This document shows, piece by piece, positions 34,804 to 42,473 of a stretch of 64,000 nt of DNA. The notes below the pieces were generated by a model. The model was not told the origin of the DNA. It made no database searches and was given only the letters and a program-made list of their open reading frames with translations. Location of the stretch: the NCBI GenBank assembly GCA_902464635.1, contig CABQKC010000005.1:18293-82292 (forward strand), read 5' to 3'. This stretch comes from an uncultured Caryophanales bacterium (GTDB taxonomy: Bacteria; Bacillota_I; Bacilli_A; RFN20; CAG-826). The translations under genes were made by a program, and so were the position numbers. The stretch's first letter is position 1; every line of letters begins with the position of its first letter.

Positions 34804-36756
34804 TTATTTCAACCTGCTCTTAAGGAATTCTCTTAAGGTATCATCCTCGCAATAAACAAAAGTTCCGCGTATCCCTCTAGTAAGCAAGACATAGTATGTA
34901 TTCTTAATCCAAGTTTCTGCATCAATATCATTTGCAGTTCTAATTCCGGCTAAATCACTGCTTGGATGCGCATCTTTATGGAAAACAATTTTCCCATTCT
35001 CATAAGTGATATCTTTACCTATGATGACTCCGCAATATTCTAAATCGATTCCTTGGCATGTATGGATACAACCAATTTCATCAACTGATAAAGGATCATC
35101 AGCCCATGAATATGCTTTTAAACCACTTCCATATCTTAGATTCCATTTTTTAGCAAAATTGGCCTTCTCTATTATTACGTCATTAACGCCGTCTCTAGTT
35201 TCCGGACTAGATACCCATTCGTAACAATAACCAGCCACAGTTCTGCAATGGCCATTAAATTTAGCAAAGGATAAATCGCCATTTTCAGCAGCTTGTTTTA
35301 CTCTTGATTCAGTATCAAGTTTCTTTATTCTCTCAAACATTTCGTTTGGATTGTCATAAACCTTGAATTCATAAGAATTATTATGAGTATCGTAATTAAC
35401 TTCTTCGTTTTTTATACCCAAGAATGATTTGATGAATTCGATATATTCTGCACCGCCTTGGACTCTATATTGTCCAGTAAGTTCTAACTCAGGACCCATC
35501 ACAACTCTTGAATGGCAGTTCTTTGCTATTTCTTTAATGATATCAATTGTTGCATAGTCATCTTTAGTAACTGCTTGATTATCATCTATAAAGAAAACCG
35601 ATATTTTAGCTGCGTCTATGAGCCTTTCAAGCATATTGGTTCCACTTTTTAAACCAACGCCACCCTTCATTTTGAAAATACGGTGAGCTTCATCTATTAA
35701 AAGACAAGGGATTTCATTAGTTTGGCTTTTTGCAAAAGCTGTAGGATATTTAAATAACGAAGCCAAATCGCCTGCTTTAAATTCCTTTCCTTTTATTAAA
35801 GCGTTATAAAGAACTTTCTTCGGAGCAGCGTTGACAGTTACAAACATTGTAGTAATTCTATCGCTTTTCTTATCCGGACTATTTAGGCTTCCTAAAGCAT
35901 TAATCGCAATTATTGATTTGCCAGTCCCGGCTCCACCTTTAACTATTATTGTTTTCTTTTCGTTATATTCATGGGCATCCCTAACGGCATCGACAATGGT
36001 TCTTAGCGCATTCGCTTGACCCATATCTAACGTATACATTTGGTTGCCTTTCAAGGCTTCCCTAATTAATTTTGCAAAATCATCGGAAGGAATAGTTCTC
36101 GCATTGTTAATTTCATAAAGAATGTTATGGCATTTCTTGGAAACATATTTCTCTACAAAAGACCTTAGTTTTTGAGCATCGCCTTCTAGAAAAGATGGTG
36201 ATTCAGGCACAAAAGGGAAAAGAGATATGTCTTGCATTATAGTTCCATAACCAGGGTCCATATTATGGCAATATGAGCAAGCTTCTATTCCCATATTTTC
36301 CTTTTGGACATATTCATTAAAAGACTTCAATTGGCCGGCATAGCAACGTGCTTGATAGGATGGATGGAAATGGTCTTCGAAATGGCCTTTGGCAACCATT
36401 GTATGAACGCTATTTAATGACTCGCATTTTTCAACTTCAGACCATTGTTTTAATTCAACAATGACCATGTTTTTCTTGTTGTTTTCATCTACGCCATAGA
36501 TTAAAAAATCAAGCCTTTCGAGACTATTTTTTAATCTATATTCCACAGCAACATCAATATCTTTATCAATCGAACTATCCTTTAAGGCCTTTGCAATCGC
36601 AGGCAAAGAATTCTTCCAAGACGTTATCCAATTGTCCATTACATGAGGATAACCGGCATTATACATTCCTTGCTTTACTTCATCGGCGATGGAATTCGTG
36701 ACTAAACAGGATTGGATAAATTTATTTAATGATTCTTGATATACTATTTGCTGCAT
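34804..36756 (-). CDS. DUF2075-type helicase-like ATPase with N-terminal nuclease-like domain
   Basis: 650 residues. An N-terminal PD-(D/E)XK-like nuclease pattern ends in VIVELKQW (about 109-116), preceded by LDFLIYGVDENN. The ATPase domain has Walker A VKGGAGTGKSIIAI (about 261-274), Walker B CLLIDEAHRIF (about 352-362) and a conserved QGxDLEYCGVIIG-like segment (IHTCQGIDLEYCGVIIG, about 573-589). DUF2075 proteins are superfamily 1 helicase-like and often sit in defence or repair loci. Ribosome site AGGGG precedes the ATG. It follows the MazG-like gene by eight bases, so the two are probably coupled. Confidence 0.82.
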   Translation of the reverse strand: MQQIVYQESLNKFIQSCLVTNSIADEVKQGMYNAGYPHVMDNWITSWKNSLPAIAKALKDSSIDKDIDVAVEYRLKNSLERLDFLIYGVDENNKKNMVIVELKQWSEVEKCESLNSVHTMVAKGHFEDHFHPSYQARCYAGQLKSFNEYVQKENMGIEACSYCHNMDPGYGTIMQDISLFPFVPESPSFLEGDAQKLRSFVEKYVSKKCHNILYEINNARTIPSDDFAKLIREALKGNQMYTLDMGQANALRTIVDAVRDAHEYNEKKTIIVKGGAGTGKSIIAINALGSLNSPDKKSDRITTMFVTVNAAPKKVLYNALIKGKEFKAGDLASLFKYPTAFAKSQTNEIPCLLIDEAHRIFKMKGGVGLKSGTNMLERLIDAAKISVFFIDDNQAVTKDDYATIDIIKEIAKNCHSRVVMGPELELTGQYRVQGGAEYIEFIKSFLGIKNEEVNYDTHNNSYEFKVYDNPNEMFERIKKLDTESRVKQAAENGDLSFAKFNGHCRTVAGYCYEWVSSPETRDGVNDVIIEKANFAKKWNLRYGSGLKAYSWADDPLSVDEIGCIHTCQGIDLEYCGVIIGKDITYENGKIVFHKDAHPSSDLAGIRTANDIDAETWIKNTYYVLLTRGIRGTFVYCEDDTLREFLKSRLK

Positions 36757-36764
36757 AAAATCCC

Positions 36765-37091
36765 CTATAACTTGTTGTATTTAGTTGAAACGCCTTTTGC
36801 CTTGCTGACCGGATATTTCTTTTCGTTTTTATCCATTTTGGCATTTACGATTTCTATTGGATCTACCTTTAAGACATTAGCCATTTGAAGGCAATAATTT
36901 AGAACATCCGCTAGTTCTTCTTTTACATCCTCGATATCATAATCATCATTGTTCCATTGAAAGCATTCAAGCAGCTCTCCTGATTCAATAGAAATTGATT
37001 TAGCTAAATTCGAAGGAGAATGAAATTGATCCCAATCCCTATCTTTATTAAAGGAATCAATCCTACTCATCAATTTTTCAAGACGTTCCAT
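36765..37091 (-). CDS. MazG-like nucleotide pyrophosphohydrolase
   Basis: 108 residues. The all-alpha NTP pyrophosphatase motif is seen as SIESGELLECFQW (about 30-42) and VKEELADVLNYCLQMAN (about 55-71), with the acidic ExxE and ExxD metal ligands. Members hydrolyse non-canonical or excess nucleoside triphosphates. Pairing with the DUF2075 helicase-nuclease, eight bases downstream, is a recurrent arrangement and suggests a joint defence or DNA-quality role. GAAAGG lies nine bases before the ATG. Confidence 0.85.
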   Translation of the reverse strand: MERLEKLMSRIDSFNKDRDWDQFHSPSNLAKSISIESGELLECFQWNNDDYDIEDVKEELADVLNYCLQMANVLKVDPIEIVNAKMDKNEKKYPVSKAKGVSTKYNKL

Positions 37092-37270
37092 ATATAACCT
37101 TTCTATCAGTTTTATAACAAGTTTATATCAAAAGATCTTGGTGTTCAAACCATTCTAGTTATCGAGATCAACAAGATTGAAATTAAGAGAAAAAGTGAAC
37201 TTAAAACAACTGCCAGAAGCAATAGAAAAGAACTTCTTCTAGTATCTTCTAGTATTTGTCGTCCTTTGAT

Positions 37271-38551
37271 TTAGTCTTCTTCAAATTCTTTTAAACGTTC
37301 TATATCTTCAAAAGAAACAGATGATTTTATAGATCCCTCTATCTTTTTAACATCATCCATTCCAATTGTTTGTTGGTCGCCTTTTTCTAAAGAGCCATTA
37401 ATCGCAGACATCTTTAGTTTTTCACACACTTCTTTTATATCGGCGCCATTAAAGCCATCAGTTATTTTCGCTAGATAATCGAAATCCAAATCATTAGAAA
37501 TAGGCAATTTGCTTAATTGAATTTCAAACAGCTTCTTTCTAGCCTCAAAGTCCGGCAACGGAATATATATTTTTTCATCAAATCTTCCTGGGCGCATAAA
37601 AGCTGAATCAATAGCCCAAGGCTTATTTGTTGCGGCAATAACTATAATTACCGATTTGTTTGAAGACGATCCTACACCCTGCATTTCTGCCAAAATTTCA
37701 GGGACTAAATCGTTATTTCCGTTTTCACTATCAGTCCTTTTAGCACCAATGGCTTCAAATTCATCGAAGAAGATAATTGCTTTCTCCGCCTTTCTTGCCT
37801 TATCAAAAATACTTTTTATTTTTTTCTCGGACTCACCGTACCATTTAGACTTTATATCAGAACACTTAATTGGAATAAAAAGAGCATCTATTTCATTGGC
37901 GGCAGCTTCTGCAAACATGGTCTTCCCTGTGCCCGGTAGCCCATAAAGCAAAATACCGCCTCCCGCCTTTTTGCCAAATTTTTCAAACAATTCAGGATGC
38001 AAGAAAGGCATGACCACTTTTTCTTTAAAAGCCTCTTTCGCTTCTTTTAAACCAGCAATATCATCAAATCTAGTCTTTGAATATTTTTTATTTTTTGTGT
38101 TATTTTTCTGATTTTTATCGTTATCTTCTTTTTGCTTCTTTTCTAAAGTTTTATCCATGATGAAAATACTGAGCTTCTCTTTTGAATAGATTTCCTGAGC
38201 ACCTGTCCATTTTTTATCAAAACAATAATTTCTTAAATCTTTTCTAGAAAAATGCGACAACGCTTCTCTATCTTTATATAAATCCTTGATGTAGTACCTC
38301 TTATTGCTATCGCCAATTTCAAGGAATGGTTGATTTTTAGAATCATAGTGTTTCTTAATCTTTACTCTTCCACCCCTGTCGCCAACAAGCAATCCCTCTT
38401 CACGGCAGTATCTAATTAGGTGAGTGAAAAGCGCCACCAAAATAACAATTACCAGTCCTCCACCAATAATTAAAGGCGGTACCCAGCTCCATTGCGAAGT
38501 CGCGAAAGAAGTTATTATGTAAGGGACGTATGGAATAATTAAAATTGACAC
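37271..38551 (-). CDS. Membrane-anchored AAA+ ATPase (VPS4/katanin-like)
   Basis: 426 residues. One or two N-terminal membrane helices (about 5-48), a spacer, then a single AAA+ module: Walker A GLPGTGKT (about 204-211), pore loop KWYGESEKK (about 236-244), Walker B IIFFDEFEAIG (about 259-269) and arginine fingers in FMRPGRFD (about 318-325). There is no protease domain after it, unlike FtsH. It probably remodels or extracts proteins at the membrane. GTG at 38551 is assumed as the start, with GAGG about 12 bases upstream. The preceding lipoprotein gene ends in frame 15 codons upstream. Confidence 0.8.
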   Translation of the reverse strand: MSILIIPYVPYIITSFATSQWSWVPPLIIGGGLVIVILVALFTHLIRYCREEGLLVGDRGGRVKIKKHYDSKNQPFLEIGDSNKRYYIKDLYKDREALSHFSRKDLRNYCFDKKWTGAQEIYSKEKLSIFIMDKTLEKKQKEDNDKNQKNNTKNKKYSKTRFDDIAGLKEAKEAFKEKVVMPFLHPELFEKFGKKAGGGILLYGLPGTGKTMFAEAAANEIDALFIPIKCSDIKSKWYGESEKKIKSIFDKARKAEKAIIFFDEFEAIGAKRTDSENGNNDLVPEILAEMQGVGSSSNKSVIIVIAATNKPWAIDSAFMRPGRFDEKIYIPLPDFEARKKLFEIQLSKLPISNDLDFDYLAKITDGFNGADIKEVCEKLKMSAINGSLEKGDQQTIGMDDVKKIEGSIKSSVSFEDIERLKEFEED

Positions 38552-38596
38552 TGACCATAAATTATCCTCAATCCACTCAATTACATCATCAAACTC

Positions 38597-39079
38597 TTAA
38601 TCAGTTATTATCACGATAATGATGTATGCAATTGCCAATAATGGAGTTATAACAATCGCAGCAATAAACCATGGAAAATATGATTCCCATAGATTTGCAA
38701 AATCGGCTTTCCATGTATTAATTTTTGCATCAGTGACTTTCTCATTAACAGTAAAATATCGTTGTCCTTGATTTGTTTGGCCAGATTCCACGAAAAGTTT
38801 GTATTTGAAATAATCAGTCGTTCTTAAAAATGTATCACCGTCATATAAATCAAATTTAAACGATTCTTCTTTCATGTCATAAATCGAGTCATTCACGATT
38901 CTTGAATACCAATAAACATCTGTAGTATTTTTTTCGGCATTATAAACACAGCTAACAACAGCAAAATCATAACTAGTAGCTTTTTTCTCTGTAGCTGAAC
39001 ATGATGAAATGCTAAAAGTGGCCGTGCCGATAATCAAACCAAACAATAATGATTTGAAGAATTTTTTAATTCTATTCAT
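38597..39079 (-). CDS. Small lipoprotein with C-terminal membrane helix
   Basis: 160 residues. N-terminal signal with lipobox ISSC (about 23-26), an extracytoplasmic domain of about 100 residues (YDFAVVSCVYNAEKNTTDVY, FDLYDGDTFLRT), then a C-terminal membrane helix (WFIAAIVITPLLAIAYIIIV, about 137-156). No family was recognised. It is directly upstream of the membrane AAA ATPase and ends in frame with it, so it may be its outer-face partner. Confidence 0.55.
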   Translation of the reverse strand: MNRIKKFFKSLLFGLIIGTATFSISSCSATEKKATSYDFAVVSCVYNAEKNTTDVYWYSRIVNDSIYDMKEESFKFDLYDGDTFLRTTDYFKYKLFVESGQTNQGQRYFTVNEKVTDAKINTWKADFANLWESYFPWFIAAIVITPLLAIAYIIIVIITD

Positions 39080-39274
39080 ATATTTCTATGACTCCCTAGA
39101 AACTTCTAACCTTGAGAATATTACCACACTATAAATGGCTATTCAAAAAAAGATACAAGAATTAACGCTTCTATTTAAGACGCCAAATGCTTTGAAAAGC
39201 CAAACTTTTGCATATTATTACGTAGTGCCTAAAATGTGATTACAATAAAAGGCTACATCGATTAGATAGTAACA

Positions 39275-39520
39275 ATGAAAATAAACTATATTCAATAATT
39301 AATAAACAACGATAGAAAAATAGAATTCGACTTTAACGAGAATCGTTATTCCATCACCTACTATAACGACGATAGGGAAAAATACATTTCATTCTGCAAA
39401 TTTTATAATGAACCAAAAGATGTTAAGAATACAGAAGAATTATTTAAACTTAAAATTGGGAATCAAACATTAGAACAAATATTCAAGTCATTGAAGGATT
39501 CTTCTTTCGACATTTATTAA
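39275..39520 (+). pseudogene. Small hypothetical gene broken by an in-frame TAA
   Basis: ATG at 39275 reads MKINYIQ and then TAA (39296-39298), after which the same frame stays open for 73 codons to TAA at 39518. That later frame (KIEFDFNENRYSITYYND, KYISFCKFYNEPKDV, ELFKLKIGNQTLEQIFKSL) looks coding and resembles small proteins of Clostridia and phages in which a beta hairpin is followed by a YxEP motif. It may be a single nonsense change, or the gene may start at a non-ATG codon after the stop. It lies beside the DUF3990 module, in an otherwise gene-free 530-base region. Confidence 0.5.
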
Positions 39521-39570
39521 CAAACCAGAATAAGTTTTTTCAACAATAACCCTATGCCATATCTTTTATA

Positions 39571-39600
39571 ATTTTGGTTGTAACCTAGGTTACATGTAAA
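39571..39600 (-). repeat. 30-bp repeat, distal copy, flanking the DUF3990 module
   Basis: This copy matches 40927-40956 at 29 of 30 positions and includes the perfect palindrome GTAACCTAGGTTAC (39580-39593). It lies 12 bases beyond the stop of the 158-residue partner gene. There is no good -35 here, so it is a decayed or duplicated operator, or marks the module boundary. Confidence 0.75.
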
Positions 39601-39611
39601 CTAGTGGTCCA

Positions 39612-40088
39612 TTAATAAGTTTTAGATAATATGATTCTTAATCTTTCGTTTGGATCTTCATTTAAATCGATGTTCTTTGCTTCAGCTATTTTTTGAATCG
39701 CTTTCAAAACATCAAGCGAATGATATGGATTATAAACACTTGCGAGATAGTCCATACTAACATATCTCATTATAGTAAAAGAAGCTACGCCATATCGATA
39801 CGACCATTCTCTTAGTAAATATCCTATCCAATACATAACATGTGGGGGGTAAATAACGCCTCTATCTTTCATTTTCAATCTATCAGTAACATAGGAGTAT
39901 ATTTCATCTTCGCTAATACTTGTTGATAGAAATGATAAATCATCCATTTTATGGGCATAGGGACTGTTAAAAAATACTTTTGCAAAAAAATAAGATGAGT
40001 AATTATCATTACTTGACCGTTCAAATAAATTAGCCTGTATTTTTGCTAGAAAATAGCAATTATCATCATTTTCTCTTAAATATTTCAT
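39612..40088 (-). CDS. Partner gene of the DUF3990 module (putative antitoxin)
   Basis: 158 residues. The segment PPHVMYWIGYLLREWSYRYG (about 80-99, first 20 given) and the later YHSLDVLKAIQ are similar to partner proteins seen next to DUF3990 toxins, with the HVMYWIGYxxR.w and YHSLD pattern. Function by analogy: antitoxin or accessory factor. ATG at 40088 has AAGG about 10 bases before it; it overlaps the end of the toxin-like gene by about 23 bases, so translation is coupled. Confidence 0.55.
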   Translation of the reverse strand: MKYLRENDDNCYFLAKIQANLFERSSNDNYSSYFFAKVFFNSPYAHKMDDLSFLSTSISEDEIYSYVTDRLKMKDRGVIYPPHVMYWIGYLLREWSYRYGVASFTIMRYVSMDYLASVYNPYHSLDVLKAIQKIAEAKNIDLNEDPNERLRIILSKTY

Positions 40089-40926
40089 CAAAGTATTTAC
40101 CTTCTCTACGATATTCAGTTATCGCTAAGCGAGCCTTGGTTACTCCCTCGGCATCTAATCCTTCTTTTATTTTTTTATAATGTTCTTTTTCTTCTCGGCA
40201 AAGATATAATCTATCAATAAATTCTAGTTTTTGACAAGCCTTGTCGCTTTTAAAAACATATTGCATGCCTAGGTTTGTTGCTGATAAAGCATGAAGGCAC
40301 GCTTCATCGGTAATTTCTCTTCTTGCAAAAGAATCTATAGTTTTAAACATTTGATTATCAGCAATCGGTGCAACTACAATGTCGGCATTTTCTACTTCTT
40401 TAATTATATTTTTCACTTCTTCATTTATTTCAAAACTTCTAAAAGCGTTACGGTAATACAAAATCGCATATAACCATTTTCGGTCAACATCAAATAATAC
40501 CTTTTTTGAACCACTTTCATTGAAATAAAAGGCATAAACGGAAGAGTAGTCTTTGTCACATGCCCACGTCGCACCTTGCTTTAAAGATTCGCCAACATAA
40601 AAGCCATCCCCAAAATCATTAGGGGGTGTTGAATGTTTTGTATCGATATCCCCTTGTATATCAACACCTGTACCATGAAAAAGCAATAATCTGCCATTTT
40701 TGTTATCAATAAATAGGGATTCTTTTGCTTTGTCGAAATCAATTCCGCGATTATAAATATAGCCGTAAATCTTTTCTAGGGTTTCTTTGCTTGGCTTGTC
40801 CTCGTTTTTGAAAAGACGACTAAGTTGCATTCTTGATAAACCGATGGATTCAAGAAAGAAGTCTTTATTGATTTCAAAAAAATCAAGAATTCTTCGTACA
40901 TCTAAAGCAATATTATAACTTTTCAT
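40066..40926 (-). CDS. DUF3990 ADP-ribosyltransferase-like toxin with N-terminal helix-turn-helix
   Basis: 286 residues. An N-terminal HTH (about 7-52: NKDFFLESIGLSRMQLSRLF, region shown in part) is followed by a DUF3990 domain. LLLFHGTGVDIQG (about 76-88) and NDFGDGFYVGESLKQGATWA (about 99-118) match the H-G-T and the DFGxGFY...QAxxWA segments of this ART-fold family, which is toxin-like. A fused HTH in the toxin suggests it helps autoregulate. There is no ribosome site. The -10 TACAAT lies six bases before the ATG and a palindrome lies over it. Confidence 0.7.
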   Translation of the reverse strand: MKSYNIALDVRRILDFFEINKDFFLESIGLSRMQLSRLFKNEDKPSKETLEKIYGYIYNRGIDFDKAKESLFIDNKNGRLLLFHGTGVDIQGDIDTKHSTPPNDFGDGFYVGESLKQGATWACDKDYSSVYAFYFNESGSKKVLFDVDRKWLYAILYYRNAFRSFEINEEVKNIIKEVENADIVVAPIADNQMFKTIDSFARREITDEACLHALSATNLGMQYVFKSDKACQKLEFIDRLYLCREEKEHYKKIKEGLDAEGVTKARLAITEYRREGKYFDEIFKRK

Positions 40927-40961
40927 ATTTTGATTGTAACCTAGGTTACATGTAAAATCAA
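40927..40961 (-). promoter_or_regulatory. Promoter and palindromic operator of the DUF3990 module
   Basis: On the minus strand TTGATT (40956-40961) and TACAAT (40933-40938) are separated by exactly 17 bases. The perfect palindrome GTAACCTAGGTTAC (40936-40949) overlaps the spacer and -10. The ATG is six bases past the -10, so the transcript is likely leaderless. This is the proximal copy of the 30-bp repeat. Confidence 0.75.
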
Positions 40962-41044
40962 CAATCTAATATATCCCTAGACGCAACCACCATTATTCCA
41001 ATTTTCGAAAGTTCATCATGAATTTTCTTATCATTAATAAAAAA

Positions 41045-41476
41045 GGTTCTCCACTTTTTTGTGGGGTCGGCTTGTTTTTGAAATCTATTGTTTTTTCGTG
41101 GGGTCTTTCTCAAAGACTATAATATCTAGACTTTCTGCAACAATGGCAATCCATCCACATAAAGATCCCTTTCCTTGTCAGCAAATGCGGGAGAGGATTG
41201 GCACGGTATTGGAGCAAATGTAACCTGGTCCTCATTTATAAAAAACGGTTTGGTGCTCGAACAAGCAAATCATTAAACGAAATGAAAAATTCTTTCCGAT
41301 AGCATCGAACAATTTGCAGTAACTAATCCTAACTACTGGCTCATTACCTATTTAAAAGAGGGGCTGACTATGGAGGATTTTCATTTCTCTGCTAAATTTA
41401 GGGGGTTATCCAGGCATTGAAAAAGGGACTTCTCCCACGGAAACCCCACGCCGACCCCACAAAAAAGTGGAGAACC
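41045..41476. mobile_element. Decayed ISL3-like miniature element
   Basis: 432 bp bounded by perfect 27-bp terminal inverted repeats (41045-41071 and 41450-41476; outer end GGTTCTCCACTTTTTTGTGG) and an 8-bp direct repeat of the target, ATAAAAAA, on both sides (41037-41044 and 41477-41484). ISL3-family elements make 8-bp duplications and have similar GGxTCTxCACTTTTT ends. The inside is not an open gene, but frame-shifted text near 41245-41290 (NGLV, EQAN, SLNEMKNSFR) resembles the NGxVEGxN region of ISL3 transposases. It therefore looks like an internally deleted element. It sits in the T-run of the tRNA-Gly terminator. Confidence 0.85.
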
Positions 41477-41483
41477 ATAAAAA

Positions 41484-41513
41484 ATCCCCTTTTTTGGATA
41501 AATCAAGGGGAAA
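41484..41513 (-). terminator. Terminator after tRNA-Gly (CCC)
   Basis: TCCCCTT and AAGGGGA pair around a 16-base loop, followed by TTTTTT on the minus strand. The ISL3-like element is inserted in that T-run, with one copy of its target duplication supplying the T residues. Confidence 0.75.
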
Positions 41514-41524
41514 TTGAGTATTTT

Positions 41525-41598
41525 TGGAGCAGCCTGCGGGAATCGAACCCGTATAACCAGCTTGGGAAGCTGGTGTTCTACCACTGAACTAAGGCTGC
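41525..41598 (-). tRNA. tRNA-Gly (anticodon CCC)
   Basis: A 74-base cloverleaf with encoded CCA. Acceptor GCAGCCT pairs with AGGCTGC, the anticodon loop is TTCCCAA, giving CCC, and the T loop is GGTTCGATTCC. It reads GGG codons. It differs from the GCC isoacceptor at 21226 mainly in the acceptor and anticodon stems. Confidence 0.93.
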
Positions 41599-41650
41599 AT
41601 GACCAAGTGGCCTTGTAATTAAACATTCTTTGAAGGCTATAGTCAATGGT

Positions 41651-42343
41651 TTACTTTGATTTTACAGTTATTTTTGCATTTGGATACTTAACTAGGCTTT
41701 TAGCAAATTCAATCGCCTCTTCCTGGGTATCAAATACTTTAACCGCATCTTCTCTAGATGCATACCTAACTCTCCATTTGCAGGAAGAACTATTATCCAA
41801 CGCTTTTGATTCATAGACGACTCTAGGACCAGCAGGAACAATAGATGGGACTTTGTCTTCTACCTTAGGTTGTTCATTAACATTGTCTTCTATTTTTACT
41901 TCTTCTTGTTTGACATCCTTAATGATATTCTCTCCAGTTTCAAGATCATTCATCGTAACTGGGGTGTCAGTCAATATAGTCTCCACTTCATTTAAAGTAG
42001 CAAACATCTTATGGAATCCAATGAATGGACCAACAATAAATAAAATACCAAAGAAAGCAAAATTGAAAGTAGATGCAAAGGATGTCCTTGGTCTAGATAT
42101 CTCTAATTGGATTGCCTTTTCTTCAATCCTATTAGACAAAAGAGATATATATATTAATGGGGCAATACCTAAAGTAATAAATCCTAATATCCATATAGGC
42201 CAGAAAGGCTTGCTTTTCTTATTGGTAAAATAATCAACTTCTTTTCTAACCTGATTAATAACTACAAGGCAATATATATTAAGTGTAATAAGGCTAAGTA
42301 ATGTAAATAAGACGCCAGAACGTTTCTTGTTTTTATATTCCAT
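41651..42343 (-). CDS. Membrane protein with N-terminal helices and C-terminal DUF2188-like domain
   Basis: 230 residues. N-terminal half has three to four hydrophobic helices (GVLFTLLSLITLNIYCLVVI near residue 10; the text resembles the DUF4234 pattern). After a charged linker, the C-terminal 45 residues (WRVRYASREDAVKVFDTQEE, AIEFAKSLVKYPNAKITVKS) match DUF2188 (YegP-like), a small beta-rich fold. Function unknown. ATG at 42343 follows AAGGAGAAG; a TTG seven codons upstream overlaps that site and is unlikely. Confidence 0.65.
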   Translation of the reverse strand: MEYKNKKRSGVLFTLLSLITLNIYCLVVINQVRKEVDYFTNKKSKPFWPIWILGFITLGIAPLIYISLLSNRIEEKAIQLEISRPRTSFASTFNFAFFGILFIVGPFIGFHKMFATLNEVETILTDTPVTMNDLETGENIIKDVKQEEVKIEDNVNEQPKVEDKVPSIVPAGPRVVYESKALDNSSSCKWRVRYASREDAVKVFDTQEEAIEFAKSLVKYPNAKITVKSK

Positions 42344-42473
42344 ATATACTTTCTTCTCCTTCAATGGTTTGATTTTATCACATTAAAGGAATAGAGAAAA
42401 AAGAAAACAGCAAAAGATGGCTTCTTTATAGATTTGGTAAGCATATCCCACTCGTTAGTTAAATTTTAATTTG

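Noticed and set aside
41381..41626. Minus-strand gene of 81 codons
   Set aside because: It runs across tRNA-Gly, its terminator and the end of the ISL3-like element, so it is a chance frame.
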